Both the position numbers and the translations under genes were made by a program. This document shows, piece after piece, positions 26,067 to 34,832 of a stretch of 64,000 bases of DNA. The notes beneath the pieces are model-generated. The model worked only from the letters and a program-made list of their open reading frames with translations. It had not been told where the DNA came from and did not search any database. The DNA is from DATMAM01 sp035559995 (GTDB taxonomy: Bacteria; Desulfobacterota; Binatia; UBA9968). Position 1 is the first letter of the stretch. Every line of letters starts with the position of its first letter. The stretch covers positions 1-64,000 of the forward strand of contig DATMAM010000001.1 of assembly GCA_035559995.1 (NCBI GenBank). The letters are read 5' to 3'.

Positions 26067-27444
26067 GGCGAGCCGCCTCCCGGCCGGCGATTCGGCCGAA
26101 GACCGTCCCGATCGTCAGGCCGAATCCCGCAAGGTAGCCTTTGGTTAGAATATTTCCCGCCATCACTTCGCCGGCGGCAAAGATATTTTTTGCCGGGCGC
26201 CCGTCCTGCATGATGACCTGCGCCCGCTCGTTCACCTTGACTCCTAGATAGGTGAAGGTAATGCCGGGGCGAAGCGGATAGCCGTAAAAGGGTGGGGTAT
26301 CGATCGGCCGCGCCCAGTGGCTCTTGGGGGGAGCGATTCCCCTGGTCCGGCACTGGTCCAGGCTTGCCGGGTCGAAAACGCCCGGCGCGGTCGCGCGATT
26401 GAATTCCTCCACGGCCGCCGCGAGCGCCGCCGGCTCCAGCCCAAGCGCGACTGCCAGCTCGGGAATCGAGGCCGCCTCGAGCGGAGGGAAGACCGACGGC
26501 ATAAAATGCGGCAACGCCTTGGCATCGAGAATCGAGTACGCGATCTGTCCGGGCTGGCGCGCGATGAGGCTGCCCCAAATCGCGTAGCGCTTCGGCCAAA
26601 AATCCTCCCCCTCGTCGTAAAACCTTTTGCCCTCCCTGTTGACCACGATCCCGAACGGCACGCTGTCGAGGCGGGTGACGATGCCGCCGTCGAACTTGGG
26701 CGCGCGCGCGTCCAGCGCAACCGCGTGGCAGCCGCGCGGGTCGCCGACCGGCTGGGCGCCGTGCCGGAGCAGCTCTTTGAGCATGCGCCCTTGGTTATGC
26801 TTTGTGCCGCGGATCACGAAGTTCTCCGCCGCCTCTCCCCAGTATTCTTTCAGCCACTCGATGTTCGCCTCGAAGCCGCCGGCCGCGATCACGACCGCGC
26901 GGGCGGAAATTTCAGGCGCGCCGTCTGCGCCGCAAGCGGAGCGAAAACAGCCGTCGCGGAGGTGAAGCCGCGTGATCTCGGAGTCGTAGCGAACAGGCAC
27001 GCCTAAACGCGCGGCGGTCTCATAGTAAGCGTTCATCATCGCTTTTCCGCCGCCCAGCATAAAAAGGTTCGTGCGCGCCAGATGCAAGGTGCCGCGCAGC
27101 GGCTTCTGCCAGCGGACGCCGCAGCCGGCCATCCAGCCCGCGAGATCTTCCGATTGCCGGATCGTGAGGCGGGCGAGCGCTTCGTCGGTTTGGCCGCCGG
27201 TCACCTGAAGGAGATCTTGCCAGAATTCCTGCTCGCCGTAAGGGCCGGTCACGTAGTCCGTCGCGGCGCGGTGCATGTAGCGGATGTCGCGCGTGTGCCG
27301 GCTATTGCCGCCGCGAAAGTCCTTGGTCGCGCTCTCGAGAACGAGAACGCGCGCGCCGGCGCGGCGCGCGCTGATGGCGGCGGCGAGGCCGGCATTGCCG
27401 CCGCCGATGACCACGACGTCGAACGGTTGCGCGGGCTGCGCCAT
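26053..27444 (-). CDS. tcuA: FAD-dependent TcuA-like dehydrogenase (fumarate reductase flavoprotein family)
   Basis: This 463-residue flavoprotein has the N-terminal FAD motif DVVVIGGGNAGLAAAISAR. The fumarate-reductase/tricarballylate-dehydrogenase catalytic region includes NSRHTRDIRYMH, GGKAMMNAYYETAARLGV and the C-terminal GEVMAGNILTKGYLAGFGLTIGTVFGRIAG. TcuA oxidises tricarballylate to cis-aconitate; related enzymes oxidise other saturated di- and tricarboxylates. The ATG at 27444 places the FAD motif near the N-terminus and leaves a 16-base gap to the propeller gene. A TTG at 27486 would overlap it. It is coupled to tcuB by overlap. Confidence 0.88.
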   Translation of the reverse strand: MAQPAQPFDVVVIGGGNAGLAAAISARRAGARVLVLESATKDFRGGNSRHTRDIRYMHRAATDYVTGPYGEQEFWQDLLQVTGGQTDEALARLTIRQSEDLAGWMAGCGVRWQKPLRGTLHLARTNLFMLGGGKAMMNAYYETAARLGVPVRYDSEITRLHLRDGCFRSACGADGAPEISARAVVIAAGGFEANIEWLKEYWGEAAENFVIRGTKHNQGRMLKELLRHGAQPVGDPRGCHAVALDARAPKFDGGIVTRLDSVPFGIVVNREGKRFYDEGEDFWPKRYAIWGSLIARQPGQIAYSILDAKALPHFMPSVFPPLEAASIPELAVALGLEPAALAAAVEEFNRATAPGVFDPASLDQCRTRGIAPPKSHWARPIDTPPFYGYPLRPGITFTYLGVKVNERAQVIMQDGRPAKNIFAAGEVMAGNILTKGYLAGFGLTIGTVFGRIAGREAARHAGS

Positions 27445-27460
27445 CGGAAAGGGCGGGTCG

Positions 27461-28642
27461 TCAGCGCAAGTTTCCGGTATGGCCAAGGGAATAGCGCCCG
27501 GGCTGCGGCCAGACCGTGAGGCCGTGCGGCTCTTTTTTTACCGGGATCGTTTTCACCGCGCCGCTGGTGGTGTCGATCGCGTAGACGACGTCGTCGTATC
27601 GGCCCGAAAGCCAGAGAAGCTTGCCGTCGATGCTCAAATTGCCCATGTCCGGGCTGCCGCCGCCGGGAATCGGCCAGTTGGCGACGACCTTGCGGGTCGC
27701 AAAATCGATGACCGAAACGCTCCCTTTTCCCCGCGGCGGCCCGTAGACTCGGGCGACGCCGCGGTTTGCGACGTAGAGCTTGGTCGCATCGCGGCTCGGA
27801 TAGAGCCCATGAGCGCCGAGCCCGGTTTGGATATAGCCCGTCTCCACGAAGCGATCGCCGTCGACGACAAAGACGCCCTCGGCCTTCATGTCGGCGACAT
27901 AAAAAACCTTTCCGTCCGGCGAGATTCGAACATCCTGCGGCATGCCGCCTTGCGAAAGCTTTAGGTAACCCACAACCTTGCGCGCCACGAGATCGACCTT
28001 GGCGAGGCTGCCCGCATACTCGCAGGTAAAGATGGCGTAGCGGCCGTCGATGGAAAAATCGGCGTGGTTGATGCCGGCGCAGTGGGGCGTCTCGATCGAA
28101 TATTTCATCGCCATCGTCTGCGGGTCGCGAAAGTCGAGCCGCTTGCGCGCTTCCGCGACGATGATCGCGGAAGCGCCGTCCGCGGTGAAGTACATGTTGT
28201 AGGGGTCGTCGACCGGAATCGACTTTCCGGGCTTGCCGGTCACCGGATCGATCGGCGTCACGCTGCCGTCGGTCCGGCCTTCGGCATTGTTGTTGACCCA
28301 GAGCGTCTTGAGGTCCCACGAGGGCACGACGTGCTGCGGGTGGACGCCGACCGCAAAGCGATCGACAACCTTGAAGGTCGCCGGATCGATGACCGCGACA
28401 TCGTTGGAGCTGCGGTTGGGGACATAGACCCGGTTGAGGTGCTTTGCCACGGCGGGACTCAGCTTCTCGGGGCGCGTTTCGCTGTAAAGATTGTTGGGGT
28501 CGATGACGGGCGGCATTCCGGGGATCGTCTGGATGGAGCGGGGCGGTCCCTCCGCGGCGAACAGAACAGTTGCCGCGACGAGCACGGCTTCTACCAACAG
28601 GGCGACGATTCCGCCATGGCGAGAGTTTGACTTGCGCTGCAC
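27461..28642 (-). CDS. secreted YVTN-type beta-propeller protein
   Basis: The 393-residue protein has an N-terminal signal (GGIVALLVEAVLVAATVLFAA, ending near residue 30). A repeated propeller pattern follows: VYVPNRSSNDVAVIDPATFKVV, LYVANRGVARVY, SVIDFATRKVVANWPIPGG and LLWLSGRYDDVVYAIDTTSG. Such seven-bladed YVTN/YncE propellers act in the periplasm or outside the cell as binding or scaffold proteins, and a few relatives are lactonases or nitrite reductase d1 domains. GTG at 28642 follows a GGAGG site. It sits between the molybdenum hydroxylase operon and tcuA on one strand. No enzyme activity is assigned. Confidence 0.8.
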   Translation of the reverse strand: MQRKSNSRHGGIVALLVEAVLVAATVLFAAEGPPRSIQTIPGMPPVIDPNNLYSETRPEKLSPAVAKHLNRVYVPNRSSNDVAVIDPATFKVVDRFAVGVHPQHVVPSWDLKTLWVNNNAEGRTDGSVTPIDPVTGKPGKSIPVDDPYNMYFTADGASAIIVAEARKRLDFRDPQTMAMKYSIETPHCAGINHADFSIDGRYAIFTCEYAGSLAKVDLVARKVVGYLKLSQGGMPQDVRISPDGKVFYVADMKAEGVFVVDGDRFVETGYIQTGLGAHGLYPSRDATKLYVANRGVARVYGPPRGKGSVSVIDFATRKVVANWPIPGGGSPDMGNLSIDGKLLWLSGRYDDVVYAIDTTSGAVKTIPVKKEPHGLTVWPQPGRYSLGHTGNLR

Positions 28643-28732
28643 CTGCGAACCTCCGTTTTCGTGCCGCCGGAAAAGAAAAGCTCTGCGGCGCGGTGATTAT
28701 TAAACGAAGAGAGGAGAAATTGCGAGAGGACT

Positions 28733-31054
28733 TTACGCGGCGGCTTTTTTCTTTTTGCGTTGGATCGCCCAGTAGACGCGTTCGGGCGTCAGCGGAAGCT
28801 CGTAGATTCTGCTTCCGATCGCGTCGGCCACGGCGTTTCCAATCGCGGCCGGCGTCGGCGCGAGTCCGGGCTCGCCCAAGCCCTTGGCGCCGTAAGGGCC
28901 CTCGGGCTCGGGACACTCGACGATGATCGGAATCATCTGGGGCAGGTCGAGCGCGGTGACCAGGTGATAGTCGAGAAAAGAGGGATTGCGCACCTTTCCG
29001 GTATCGTCGATGACGAGCTCTTCATGCAAAGCCGCGCCGATCCCCATCGCGAGGCCGCCTTCGATCTGCGCCACGCAGTTGAGCGGGTTGATCGCTTTGC
29101 CGACGTCGTGCGCCGCTGCGATCCGCAGTAGCTTCACCTTGCCTGTTTCCTCGTCCACTTTCACTTCGGCGGCCTGCGTGGCGTACATGTAAAATGCCGA
29201 CGCGTGATCGCTGTGGCCGGTCTCCAGGTCCAAATCCTTGCCGATCTCGTAGGTGTACGAGGCATCCGCGCGCAAAACTCCGTCGGCGCCGAACTTGCGG
29301 CGAATGACCTGCCCCAGCGGGAGGCTCACCTGCGGATCGTTCTTCAGGTAGACCTTGCCGTCCGCGACGTCGATTTCCCCCTTTTCGGCTTCGAGCATGG
29401 GCCGGGCGATTTCGGCCAGCTCCTCGCGCGCTTTGATCGCCGCGCGCCGGACCGCGTTCCCCATATGATAGGTGCTCCGGCTCGAAGTCGTCGAAGCGTC
29501 GAAAGGGATCACGTCGGTGTCGAGCGGGTGCATGCGAACCTTTTCCACCGGCACTCTCAATTCTTCCGCCGCGATCTGCGAAAGGATGGTGTTGCACCCC
29601 TGGCCGATCTCCACGGTGCCCGCCAAAACGGTCACTTCTCCTTTGGCGTCGAGCAGCACGGCGGCGCTCGAGGTGGTGGGCGTCCGCGTCGGCTTCGAGA
29701 TGCACGCAAAGCCGCGACCGACGCCGGGAGGCTTGGGCTTGCCCCAGTCGATGGCGTCCGTCGCCTTGATCAACGTCTCTTTGAGCCCGACGCTGTGGAG
29801 CTGCTCCCCCCAATAGGAGAGATCGCCGTCGACGAAAATGTTCTTGAGCCGAAGCTCGCGCGCGTCCATGCCGAGGCGGAGCGCGATTTCGTCCATGTGC
29901 TGCTCGCACGCCCAGGCGCCCTGGGGGATGCCGTAGCCGCGAAACGCTCCCGAGACGGGCTTGTTCGTGTAAACCGCGTAGCCGTCCACTTTGACGTGGG
30001 GAATGCGGTACGGTCCCGGCGCCGGCAGGCTGCCGCGGATGCACACGGTCGGGCTTTTTTCCGCGTACGCGCCCGCGCCCCAAAAAATGGTCATCTGCCG
30101 CGCGAGCAGCGTCCCGTCTTTTTTGACCCCGCTCTTGATGTAGATCACCGCCTCGTGGCGCGTGATCGTCGAGATGAAGCTCTCTTCCCGGTTGAACTTC
30201 ACGCGCACGGGCCTTCCGCCCGTGTGGTAGGCGAGCGCGATTGCGATCGGCTCCACTTTGAGCCCGCCTTTGGATCCGAAACCGCCGCCCTGAAGCGGGT
30301 TGATCAGGCGGATTTTTTCCCGCGGAAGATTTAACGCCTCGGAAATTTCGTGCAGCGCGCGAAACGGAGCGTCGTTGGCCACCCACACGGTGAGCTTTCC
30401 GGTTTCGGGATCGAGCTGCGCGTGCGCCGAGTGCGGCTCCATGGCCGCGTGTTGAATCGTCGGCACGCTGTAGCGCTCTTCGAGGATCAGGTCGGACTCG
30501 CGAAATCCCTGCTCGACGTCGCCGGTGCGAAGCTTGAAGTGCTCGCACACGTTGGGAAGAGAAGAGCCGACGATGAACTCGGCCTTGCGGTACGACGCGA
30601 AATCCTCGTGGATGGCTACGGCGCCGGGCTTGCAGGCTTCTTCGGCCGAAAAGTAAGCCGGCAGGTCCTCGTACTCGACCTCGATCAGGCCGACGGCCGC
30701 TTGCGCCGTGTCCTCGTCGACGGCCGCAACCGCCGCGACCGGCTCGCCGATGTAGCGCACCTTGCCTTGAGCCAAAAAAGGCTTGTCCTTGATCGACTCC
30801 CCGTGCGTCCAGGGCGCGTCCGCGCCGGTGATCACGGCGACGACCCCGGGGTACTGGCGCGCCTTCTCGGTGTGGATGCGCTTAATCCTGGCGTGCGCGC
30901 GCGTGCTGAAGAGCGCTTTGCCGTAAAGCATGTTGGGCAAAACGAGGTCGTAGCCGTAGATCGCGTCGCCCGTGACTTTGTCGTCGACATCGACGCGGGT
31001 TACGGGCTTGCCGACGTAAGCCAAACGCGGATTTTGCGGTTCCGGGAGCGCCAT
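28733..31054 (-). CDS. xanthine dehydrogenase-family molybdopterin-binding large subunit
   Basis: This is a 773-residue catalytic subunit of a molybdenum hydroxylase. Landmarks are VTRVDDVDKVTGDAIYG-like N-terminus (about 15-32), QGGGFGSKGGLKVEP, the loop SGAFRGYG, ETAEIGQGCNT-type VEIGQGCNTILSQ, and the catalytic Glu in GAKGLGEPGLAPTPAAIGNAV. The loop is not AYRCSFR, so this is not a form I CO dehydrogenase. These enzymes hydroxylate aromatic N-heterocycles, purines or aldehydes with water as the oxygen donor. The gene is 3 bases from the [2Fe-2S] subunit gene and translationally linked. Its ATG follows AGGAAAGG. Confidence 0.92.
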   Translation of the reverse strand: MALPEPQNPRLAYVGKPVTRVDVDDKVTGDAIYGYDLVLPNMLYGKALFSTRAHARIKRIHTEKARQYPGVVAVITGADAPWTHGESIKDKPFLAQGKVRYIGEPVAAVAAVDEDTAQAAVGLIEVEYEDLPAYFSAEEACKPGAVAIHEDFASYRKAEFIVGSSLPNVCEHFKLRTGDVEQGFRESDLILEERYSVPTIQHAAMEPHSAHAQLDPETGKLTVWVANDAPFRALHEISEALNLPREKIRLINPLQGGGFGSKGGLKVEPIAIALAYHTGGRPVRVKFNREESFISTITRHEAVIYIKSGVKKDGTLLARQMTIFWGAGAYAEKSPTVCIRGSLPAPGPYRIPHVKVDGYAVYTNKPVSGAFRGYGIPQGAWACEQHMDEIALRLGMDARELRLKNIFVDGDLSYWGEQLHSVGLKETLIKATDAIDWGKPKPPGVGRGFACISKPTRTPTTSSAAVLLDAKGEVTVLAGTVEIGQGCNTILSQIAAEELRVPVEKVRMHPLDTDVIPFDASTTSSRSTYHMGNAVRRAAIKAREELAEIARPMLEAEKGEIDVADGKVYLKNDPQVSLPLGQVIRRKFGADGVLRADASYTYEIGKDLDLETGHSDHASAFYMYATQAAEVKVDEETGKVKLLRIAAAHDVGKAINPLNCVAQIEGGLAMGIGAALHEELVIDDTGKVRNPSFLDYHLVTALDLPQMIPIIVECPEPEGPYGAKGLGEPGLAPTPAAIGNAVADAIGSRIYELPLTPERVYWAIQRKKKKAAA

Positions 31055-31057
31055 TGC

Positions 31058-31558
31058 CTACCTTTCCTGGCCGCCGGCGGCCGCGCGCGCGGCGCGCAGC
31101 GCCGCGGCGGCGTCGCGCACCGCCTGGACGATCTTGACGTAGCCGGTGCAGCGGCAGAGATTGCCGGAGAGGGCGAAGCGGATCTCTTCTTCGGTCGGAT
31201 CGGGGTTTTCGTCGAGGAGCGCCTTGGACATCATCAGCATCCCCGGCGTGCAGTAGCCGCACTGGGCGCCGCCATCCTGGATAAACGCCTGTTGCAGGGG
31301 ATGGAACTCCGAACCGAGCTTTAGGCCCTCTATCGTGACGATGTCGGCGCCGTCGAGCTCGCCCGCCAAAATCAGACACGAGTTGACCGGTTTGCCGTTC
31401 AGGAGAACCGTGCACGCGCCGCAGTCGCCGGTGCCGCAGCCTTCTTTGGTCCCGGTCAAACCGATTTCGTCGCGCAGCAGATCGAGCAGCAGCCGGTGCG
31501 CGGGAGCCTCGACCGCCACGCGCTCGCCGTTCAAGGTGATGGCGATTTTCTTTTTCAT
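31058..31558 (-). CDS. molybdenum hydroxylase [2Fe-2S] small subunit (CoxS-type)
   Basis: The 166-residue protein has the two [2Fe-2S] domains of this family. The plant-ferredoxin-like N-terminal cluster is in GCGTGDCGACTVLLNG with a later NSC. The second, four-helix cluster is in GAQCGYCTPGMLM and NLCRCTGYVKI. It passes electrons from the molybdenum centre to the FAD subunit. The ATG at 31558 overlaps the stop of the FAD-subunit gene by 4 bases. A longer open frame reaching 31699 is a shadow and is rejected. Confidence 0.94.
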   Translation of the reverse strand: MKKKIAITLNGERVAVEAPAHRLLLDLLRDEIGLTGTKEGCGTGDCGACTVLLNGKPVNSCLILAGELDGADIVTIEGLKLGSEFHPLQQAFIQDGGAQCGYCTPGMLMMSKALLDENPDPTEEEIRFALSGNLCRCTGYVKIVQAVRDAAAALRAARAAAGGQER

Positions 31559-32466
31559 CGGTACCTGCGCTCTCGCCTTTCCGCCCAGGAGGCCGGGGGC
31601 GGCGCCAAGGCGGCGTTCAGGAGCGCCCGCTTGGTCATGGCGCGCACCATCTCGCGGCGATAGGCCGCCGACGAGCGAACGTCGCTGATCGGCTTGCACT
31701 CGCTCGCCGCCGCCGCCGCGGCCTTTTCGGCGATTTCCTCGTTCAACACCTGATTTAGCAGTATCGCTTCCGCGTTTCTAGCGCGCAGCGGCGTCGGGGC
31801 GACGGCTCCGAGGGCGATACGCGCCCGCTCGCAGCGCCGGTCGTTGAGCACCAGCGCGACGGCGACGCCGACGTAGGCGAGGTCCATCATTTCGCGCGGC
31901 GAGAACTTGATGTATTCACCGACGAGCCGCCGGTCGCTCGGCGGGATCACCAGCTCGCACAAAATCTCGTCGGAGCCCAGCACCGTCTGTCCCGGGCCGC
32001 GAAAGAAGTCCTCGAGCGCGACCGTGCGCTCGTGGTCTTCGGCGGCGATTCTGGCTTGCGTATCGAGAACAAGGAGGCTCGGAGCGACGTCGGCGGAAGG
32101 CGTCGCATTGGCCATGTTGCCGCCGATCGTGGCGCGGTTGCGGATCTGGATCGAGCCGACCTCCGCGGCGCTGCGCGCGAGAAAAGGGAAGCGTCGCACG
32201 ATCAGCGGACAAGTCTCGACCTCGCGCATCGTGGTCAGGGCGCCGATCACGATGCTGCCGTCGGCCTGCTCGCGAATCCCGGAGAGGCTGGGTATCCGCT
32301 TGAGATCGACGATATACTTCGGCGAAAGACCTTTCTCCTTCATCGCGATGACCAGGTCCGTGCCGCCGGCGAGAAAGCGCCCGCCCGCGCCAAGTTTTTT
32401 CATCAGGGCGCTGGCCTCGCCGACGGACGCCGGCGTGTAGATCTCCACGGGTTCGGGTCGTCTCAT
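31555..32466 (-). CDS. molybdenum hydroxylase FAD-binding middle subunit (CoxM-type)
   Basis: The 303-residue protein belongs to the FAD_binding_5 plus CO_deh_flav_C architecture. The N-terminal part has AGGTDLVIAMKE and the family motif TIGGNMANATPSADVAPSLLVL, both FAD pyrophosphate contacts. The C-terminal domain starts near GEYIKFSPREMMDLAYVGVAVAL. It receives electrons from the [2Fe-2S] subunit. It is the first gene of the M-S-L set, 43 bases downstream of the hydantoinase gene, with a 4-base overlap into the small-subunit gene. Confidence 0.93.
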   Translation of the reverse strand: MRRPEPVEIYTPASVGEASALMKKLGAGGRFLAGGTDLVIAMKEKGLSPKYIVDLKRIPSLSGIREQADGSIVIGALTTMREVETCPLIVRRFPFLARSAAEVGSIQIRNRATIGGNMANATPSADVAPSLLVLDTQARIAAEDHERTVALEDFFRGPGQTVLGSDEILCELVIPPSDRRLVGEYIKFSPREMMDLAYVGVAVALVLNDRRCERARIALGAVAPTPLRARNAEAILLNQVLNEEIAEKAAAAAASECKPISDVRSSAAYRREMVRAMTKRALLNAALAPPPASWAERRERRYR

Positions 32467-32509
32467 AGAACGTGCCGCCGCGTGCGGTTAACGCGCCTCT
32501 CTGCCGCCC

Positions 32510-33880
32510 TTATACGTCCGGGCGAAGCATCCGCCCGATCGGCTTTCCCACCGGCTCGCCGTCGCGCATCTGCACGTGCCCGCGCACGATGGTGCAAACC
32601 GGGATGCCTTTCACTTTCCATCCGTGCCAGGGCGTCGGCTTGGATTTGCTGTGGAGCTTGTTCGCGTCGATGGTGGCTTCCTTGTCCATGTCGACGATCG
32701 TGACGTCGCCGTCCGAGCCGAGCCGGATCGCGCCTTTGCGCGGGTAGATCTGCCAGACTTTGGCGGGGTTTTCACACGCGACCTTGACGTAGTGATTGAG
32801 CGTCATGCGCCCCTTGTTCACCTCCGTGAGAATCAGCGGCACGCCGGTCTCCACGCCGCAGAATCCCGAGATGCAGTCCCAGATGGCCGGCTTGGTGAGC
32901 TTGCCGTAAAGATCGCATCCTTTTTCCTCGAGCGTGTGGGGCGAATGGTCCGTCGCGATCATGTCGACATAACCCCGGATCAGCCCGTCCCAGAGCACCT
33001 CGGCGTGGTCTTTCGTCCGCACCGGAGGGTTCATCTTCAGCAGCGGCCCGACCTGCTCCATATCTTTCGGTTCGCGCAGCAGATAGTGCGGCCCGGTTTC
33101 GGCGGTGACTCGCAGGCCGCGCGCCTTGGCGTCGCGGACCATGTACGCCGCTTGCTTGGAGCTCATGTGGAAGACGTGCAGCTTGGTGCCGTAGGTCTCG
33201 GCGAAAAAGAGCGCGTGATGAACGGACTCCGCCTCGCAGACGTCCGGGCGCGAAGCCTCCCAATAGACGGGCCCGTTTTTCCCTTCCGTTTTTAGCTTGT
33301 TGGTGCAGTACGCCATGATCTGGCGGTTCTCGGCGTGAATGCCGAGCGGCAGCTTGGATTGCGCGATATACGAGAACGCTTCCATGCACATGCCGTCGTC
33401 CGGAAACGGCAGGTTGCCGATCGTTTCGCCGAAGAAGATCTTGTAGCCGATCGCGCCGGCCGCGGCCATCGGTAGGATATCTTTCGTGTTGGTCTGAACG
33501 ACGACGCCGATGATGCCGAAATCGACGAGAGATTTTTCCTCGGCCAGCCGCTGCTTCTCTTTGACTTTCTCGGCGTCCGCCGTCGGCGGCACCGTGTTGG
33601 GCATATCGATCACGGTGGTGACCCCGCCACACACCGCCGCCGCCGAGCCCGTGCCAAAATCTTCCTTGTAGGTCATGCCGGGCTCGCGGAAATGAACGTG
33701 GCCGTCGATGATGCCGGGCAAGATGTGCTTGCCCTGCGCGTCGATTTCCTCCTTGCCGCGCGGCAACGTGTCGTCGGTCCCGATGGCGACGAACTTCCCC
33801 TCGTTGATGGCGACGCCTCCCTTGAAAGTGTCCGTGGGCGTCACCACCCATCCGTTTTTAACAACCAGATCTACGCTCAT
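32510..33880 (-). CDS. cyclic amidohydrolase (dihydropyrimidinase / allantoinase / hydantoinase family)
   Basis: This 456-residue TIM-barrel amidohydrolase appears to have a complete binuclear metal site. It shows HVH in GIIDGHVHFREPG, the carboxylated Lys in IGYKIFFGET, His in LGIHAENR and FHMSSKQA, and Asp in ATDHSPHT. N- and C-terminal beta-sandwich parts flank the barrel (NGWVVTPTDTF and HGWKVKGIPVC). Family members hydrolyse cyclic amides such as dihydropyrimidines, hydantoins, allantoin or reduced nicotinate derivatives. It lies between a GntR regulator and the molybdenum hydroxylase subunits on one strand. That supports ring opening of a hydroxylated N-heterocycle, by inference. Confidence 0.9.
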   Translation of the reverse strand: MSVDLVVKNGWVVTPTDTFKGGVAINEGKFVAIGTDDTLPRGKEEIDAQGKHILPGIIDGHVHFREPGMTYKEDFGTGSAAAVCGGVTTVIDMPNTVPPTADAEKVKEKQRLAEEKSLVDFGIIGVVVQTNTKDILPMAAAGAIGYKIFFGETIGNLPFPDDGMCMEAFSYIAQSKLPLGIHAENRQIMAYCTNKLKTEGKNGPVYWEASRPDVCEAESVHHALFFAETYGTKLHVFHMSSKQAAYMVRDAKARGLRVTAETGPHYLLREPKDMEQVGPLLKMNPPVRTKDHAEVLWDGLIRGYVDMIATDHSPHTLEEKGCDLYGKLTKPAIWDCISGFCGVETGVPLILTEVNKGRMTLNHYVKVACENPAKVWQIYPRKGAIRLGSDGDVTIVDMDKEATIDANKLHSKSKPTPWHGWKVKGIPVCTIVRGHVQMRDGEPVGKPIGRMLRPDV

Positions 33881-33946
33881 TGCGCCTCCTCGATAGAGAG
33901 ATTCAACATCATGAGAGATTCGTCATTGGCGACGGGACGCGAAACG

Positions 33947-34672
33947 CTAGAGCGCGCTTTCGATCGCGTGGAAGCCGCGGAGCGCGGCGCGCTGCTTGAG
34001 ATCCGACAGGACGTTTTTCTTGCCGTTGCGGATGTGCGCGCGGATCAGGCGCACGGCTTCGGGGGCGCTCCGGCGGCGCAACGCGGCCAAAATTTTTAGA
34101 TGCTCCTGATGGGCCACGAGACCGCGCTTTTCGTCGTAGAGCGCGTCGATTCTTCTTTTCAGAACAATGCGCTCGAAAACCTGCGCGAGCGTCTTCTTCA
34201 GCGTGTTGTTGCCGGCGATCTCCGCGATCGTCAAGTGGATGTCCTGATCGTAGAGCAGCCGCTCGCGCGTGAAGCGCTTTTCGGTGTCCTGACCGTACAG
34301 CTCGATTTTCTCCCGGAGCCTTTCCAGATCGGCCGAGCCGGCGTTCGCCACCGCCTTTTCGACCGCGAAGGCTTCCAGCGCCTCGCGCAAATCGTACAGC
34401 TCTTCCGCCTCTTGAATTCCAATTTCTTTACAGATAAAACCCCGATTCGGCAGGAGGCTAACGTATCCCTCTTGAACGAGCCGACTCAGAGCCTCGCGCA
34501 CCGGCGTTCGGCTCACTCCCAGATGCTCGCTGAGCTCCTGGTGATGAAGCTTTTGGCCCGGCAGGATTTCCGCTCGCAGGATCAGATTCTTGATTTCCTG
34601 GTATGCTCGCGCCGATAGGTTGGTCGCTGGTTTTACCCTGGAGCGCGATTTTCTGTCTGGTTGCGCCGGCAC
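33947..34672 (-). CDS. GntR family transcriptional regulator with FCD effector domain
   Basis: The 241-residue protein has an N-terminal winged helix (about 20-85) containing ARAYQEIKNLILRAEILPGQ, GVSRTPVREALSRLVQEG and a wing LLPNRGFI. A helical FCD ligand-binding domain follows (about 95-225), with LYDLREALEAFAVEKAV, the metal-site residues in DQDIHLTIAEIAGN and HLKILAALRRR. FCD regulators sense small organic acids. The start is GTG at 34672. Two TTGYATAAAA direct repeats sit just upstream. The gene begins the minus-strand catabolic run and is divergent from the ABC/ubiD run, so it may control both. Confidence 0.9.
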   Translation of the reverse strand: MPAQPDRKSRSRVKPATNLSARAYQEIKNLILRAEILPGQKLHHQELSEHLGVSRTPVREALSRLVQEGYVSLLPNRGFICKEIGIQEAEELYDLREALEAFAVEKAVANAGSADLERLREKIELYGQDTEKRFTRERLLYDQDIHLTIAEIAGNNTLKKTLAQVFERIVLKRRIDALYDEKRGLVAHQEHLKILAALRRRSAPEAVRLIRAHIRNGKKNVLSDLKQRAALRGFHAIESAL

Positions 34673-34681
34673 GAGAGGCTA

Positions 34682-34703
34682 TTTTATACAAAATTTTATG
34701 CAA
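34682..34703. promoter_or_regulatory. candidate operator of the GntR/FCD regulator: two direct repeats in an AT-rich patch
   Basis: Read on the minus strand, TTGCATAAAA (34703-34694) and TTGTATAAAA (34691-34682) are spaced 12 bases apart start to start, about one helical turn. TTGTAT resembles half of the FadR/FCD consensus TTGTATACAA. The patch is the only strongly AT-rich stretch in the divergent region 34673-34832. Confidence 0.45.
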
Positions 34704-34832
34704 CCCAACCTAGCCGATGGCCGCGGAGTTTGTCAACCAACCGTTCGGGTCCATGACCGCGCTCGGACTCCAGCGCCGCTAGGGTGAACGCGATGTCGCG
34801 CAGCGCACATTCCCGTCGGACGGAGGCGTAAG

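Noticed and set aside
28733..32466. Form I carbon monoxide dehydrogenase (CoxMSL)
   Set aside because: Gene order is M-S-L, but the active-site loop is SGAFRGYG and not AYRCSFR. The maturation genes coxD, coxE and coxF are absent. It is a generic molybdenum hydroxylase.
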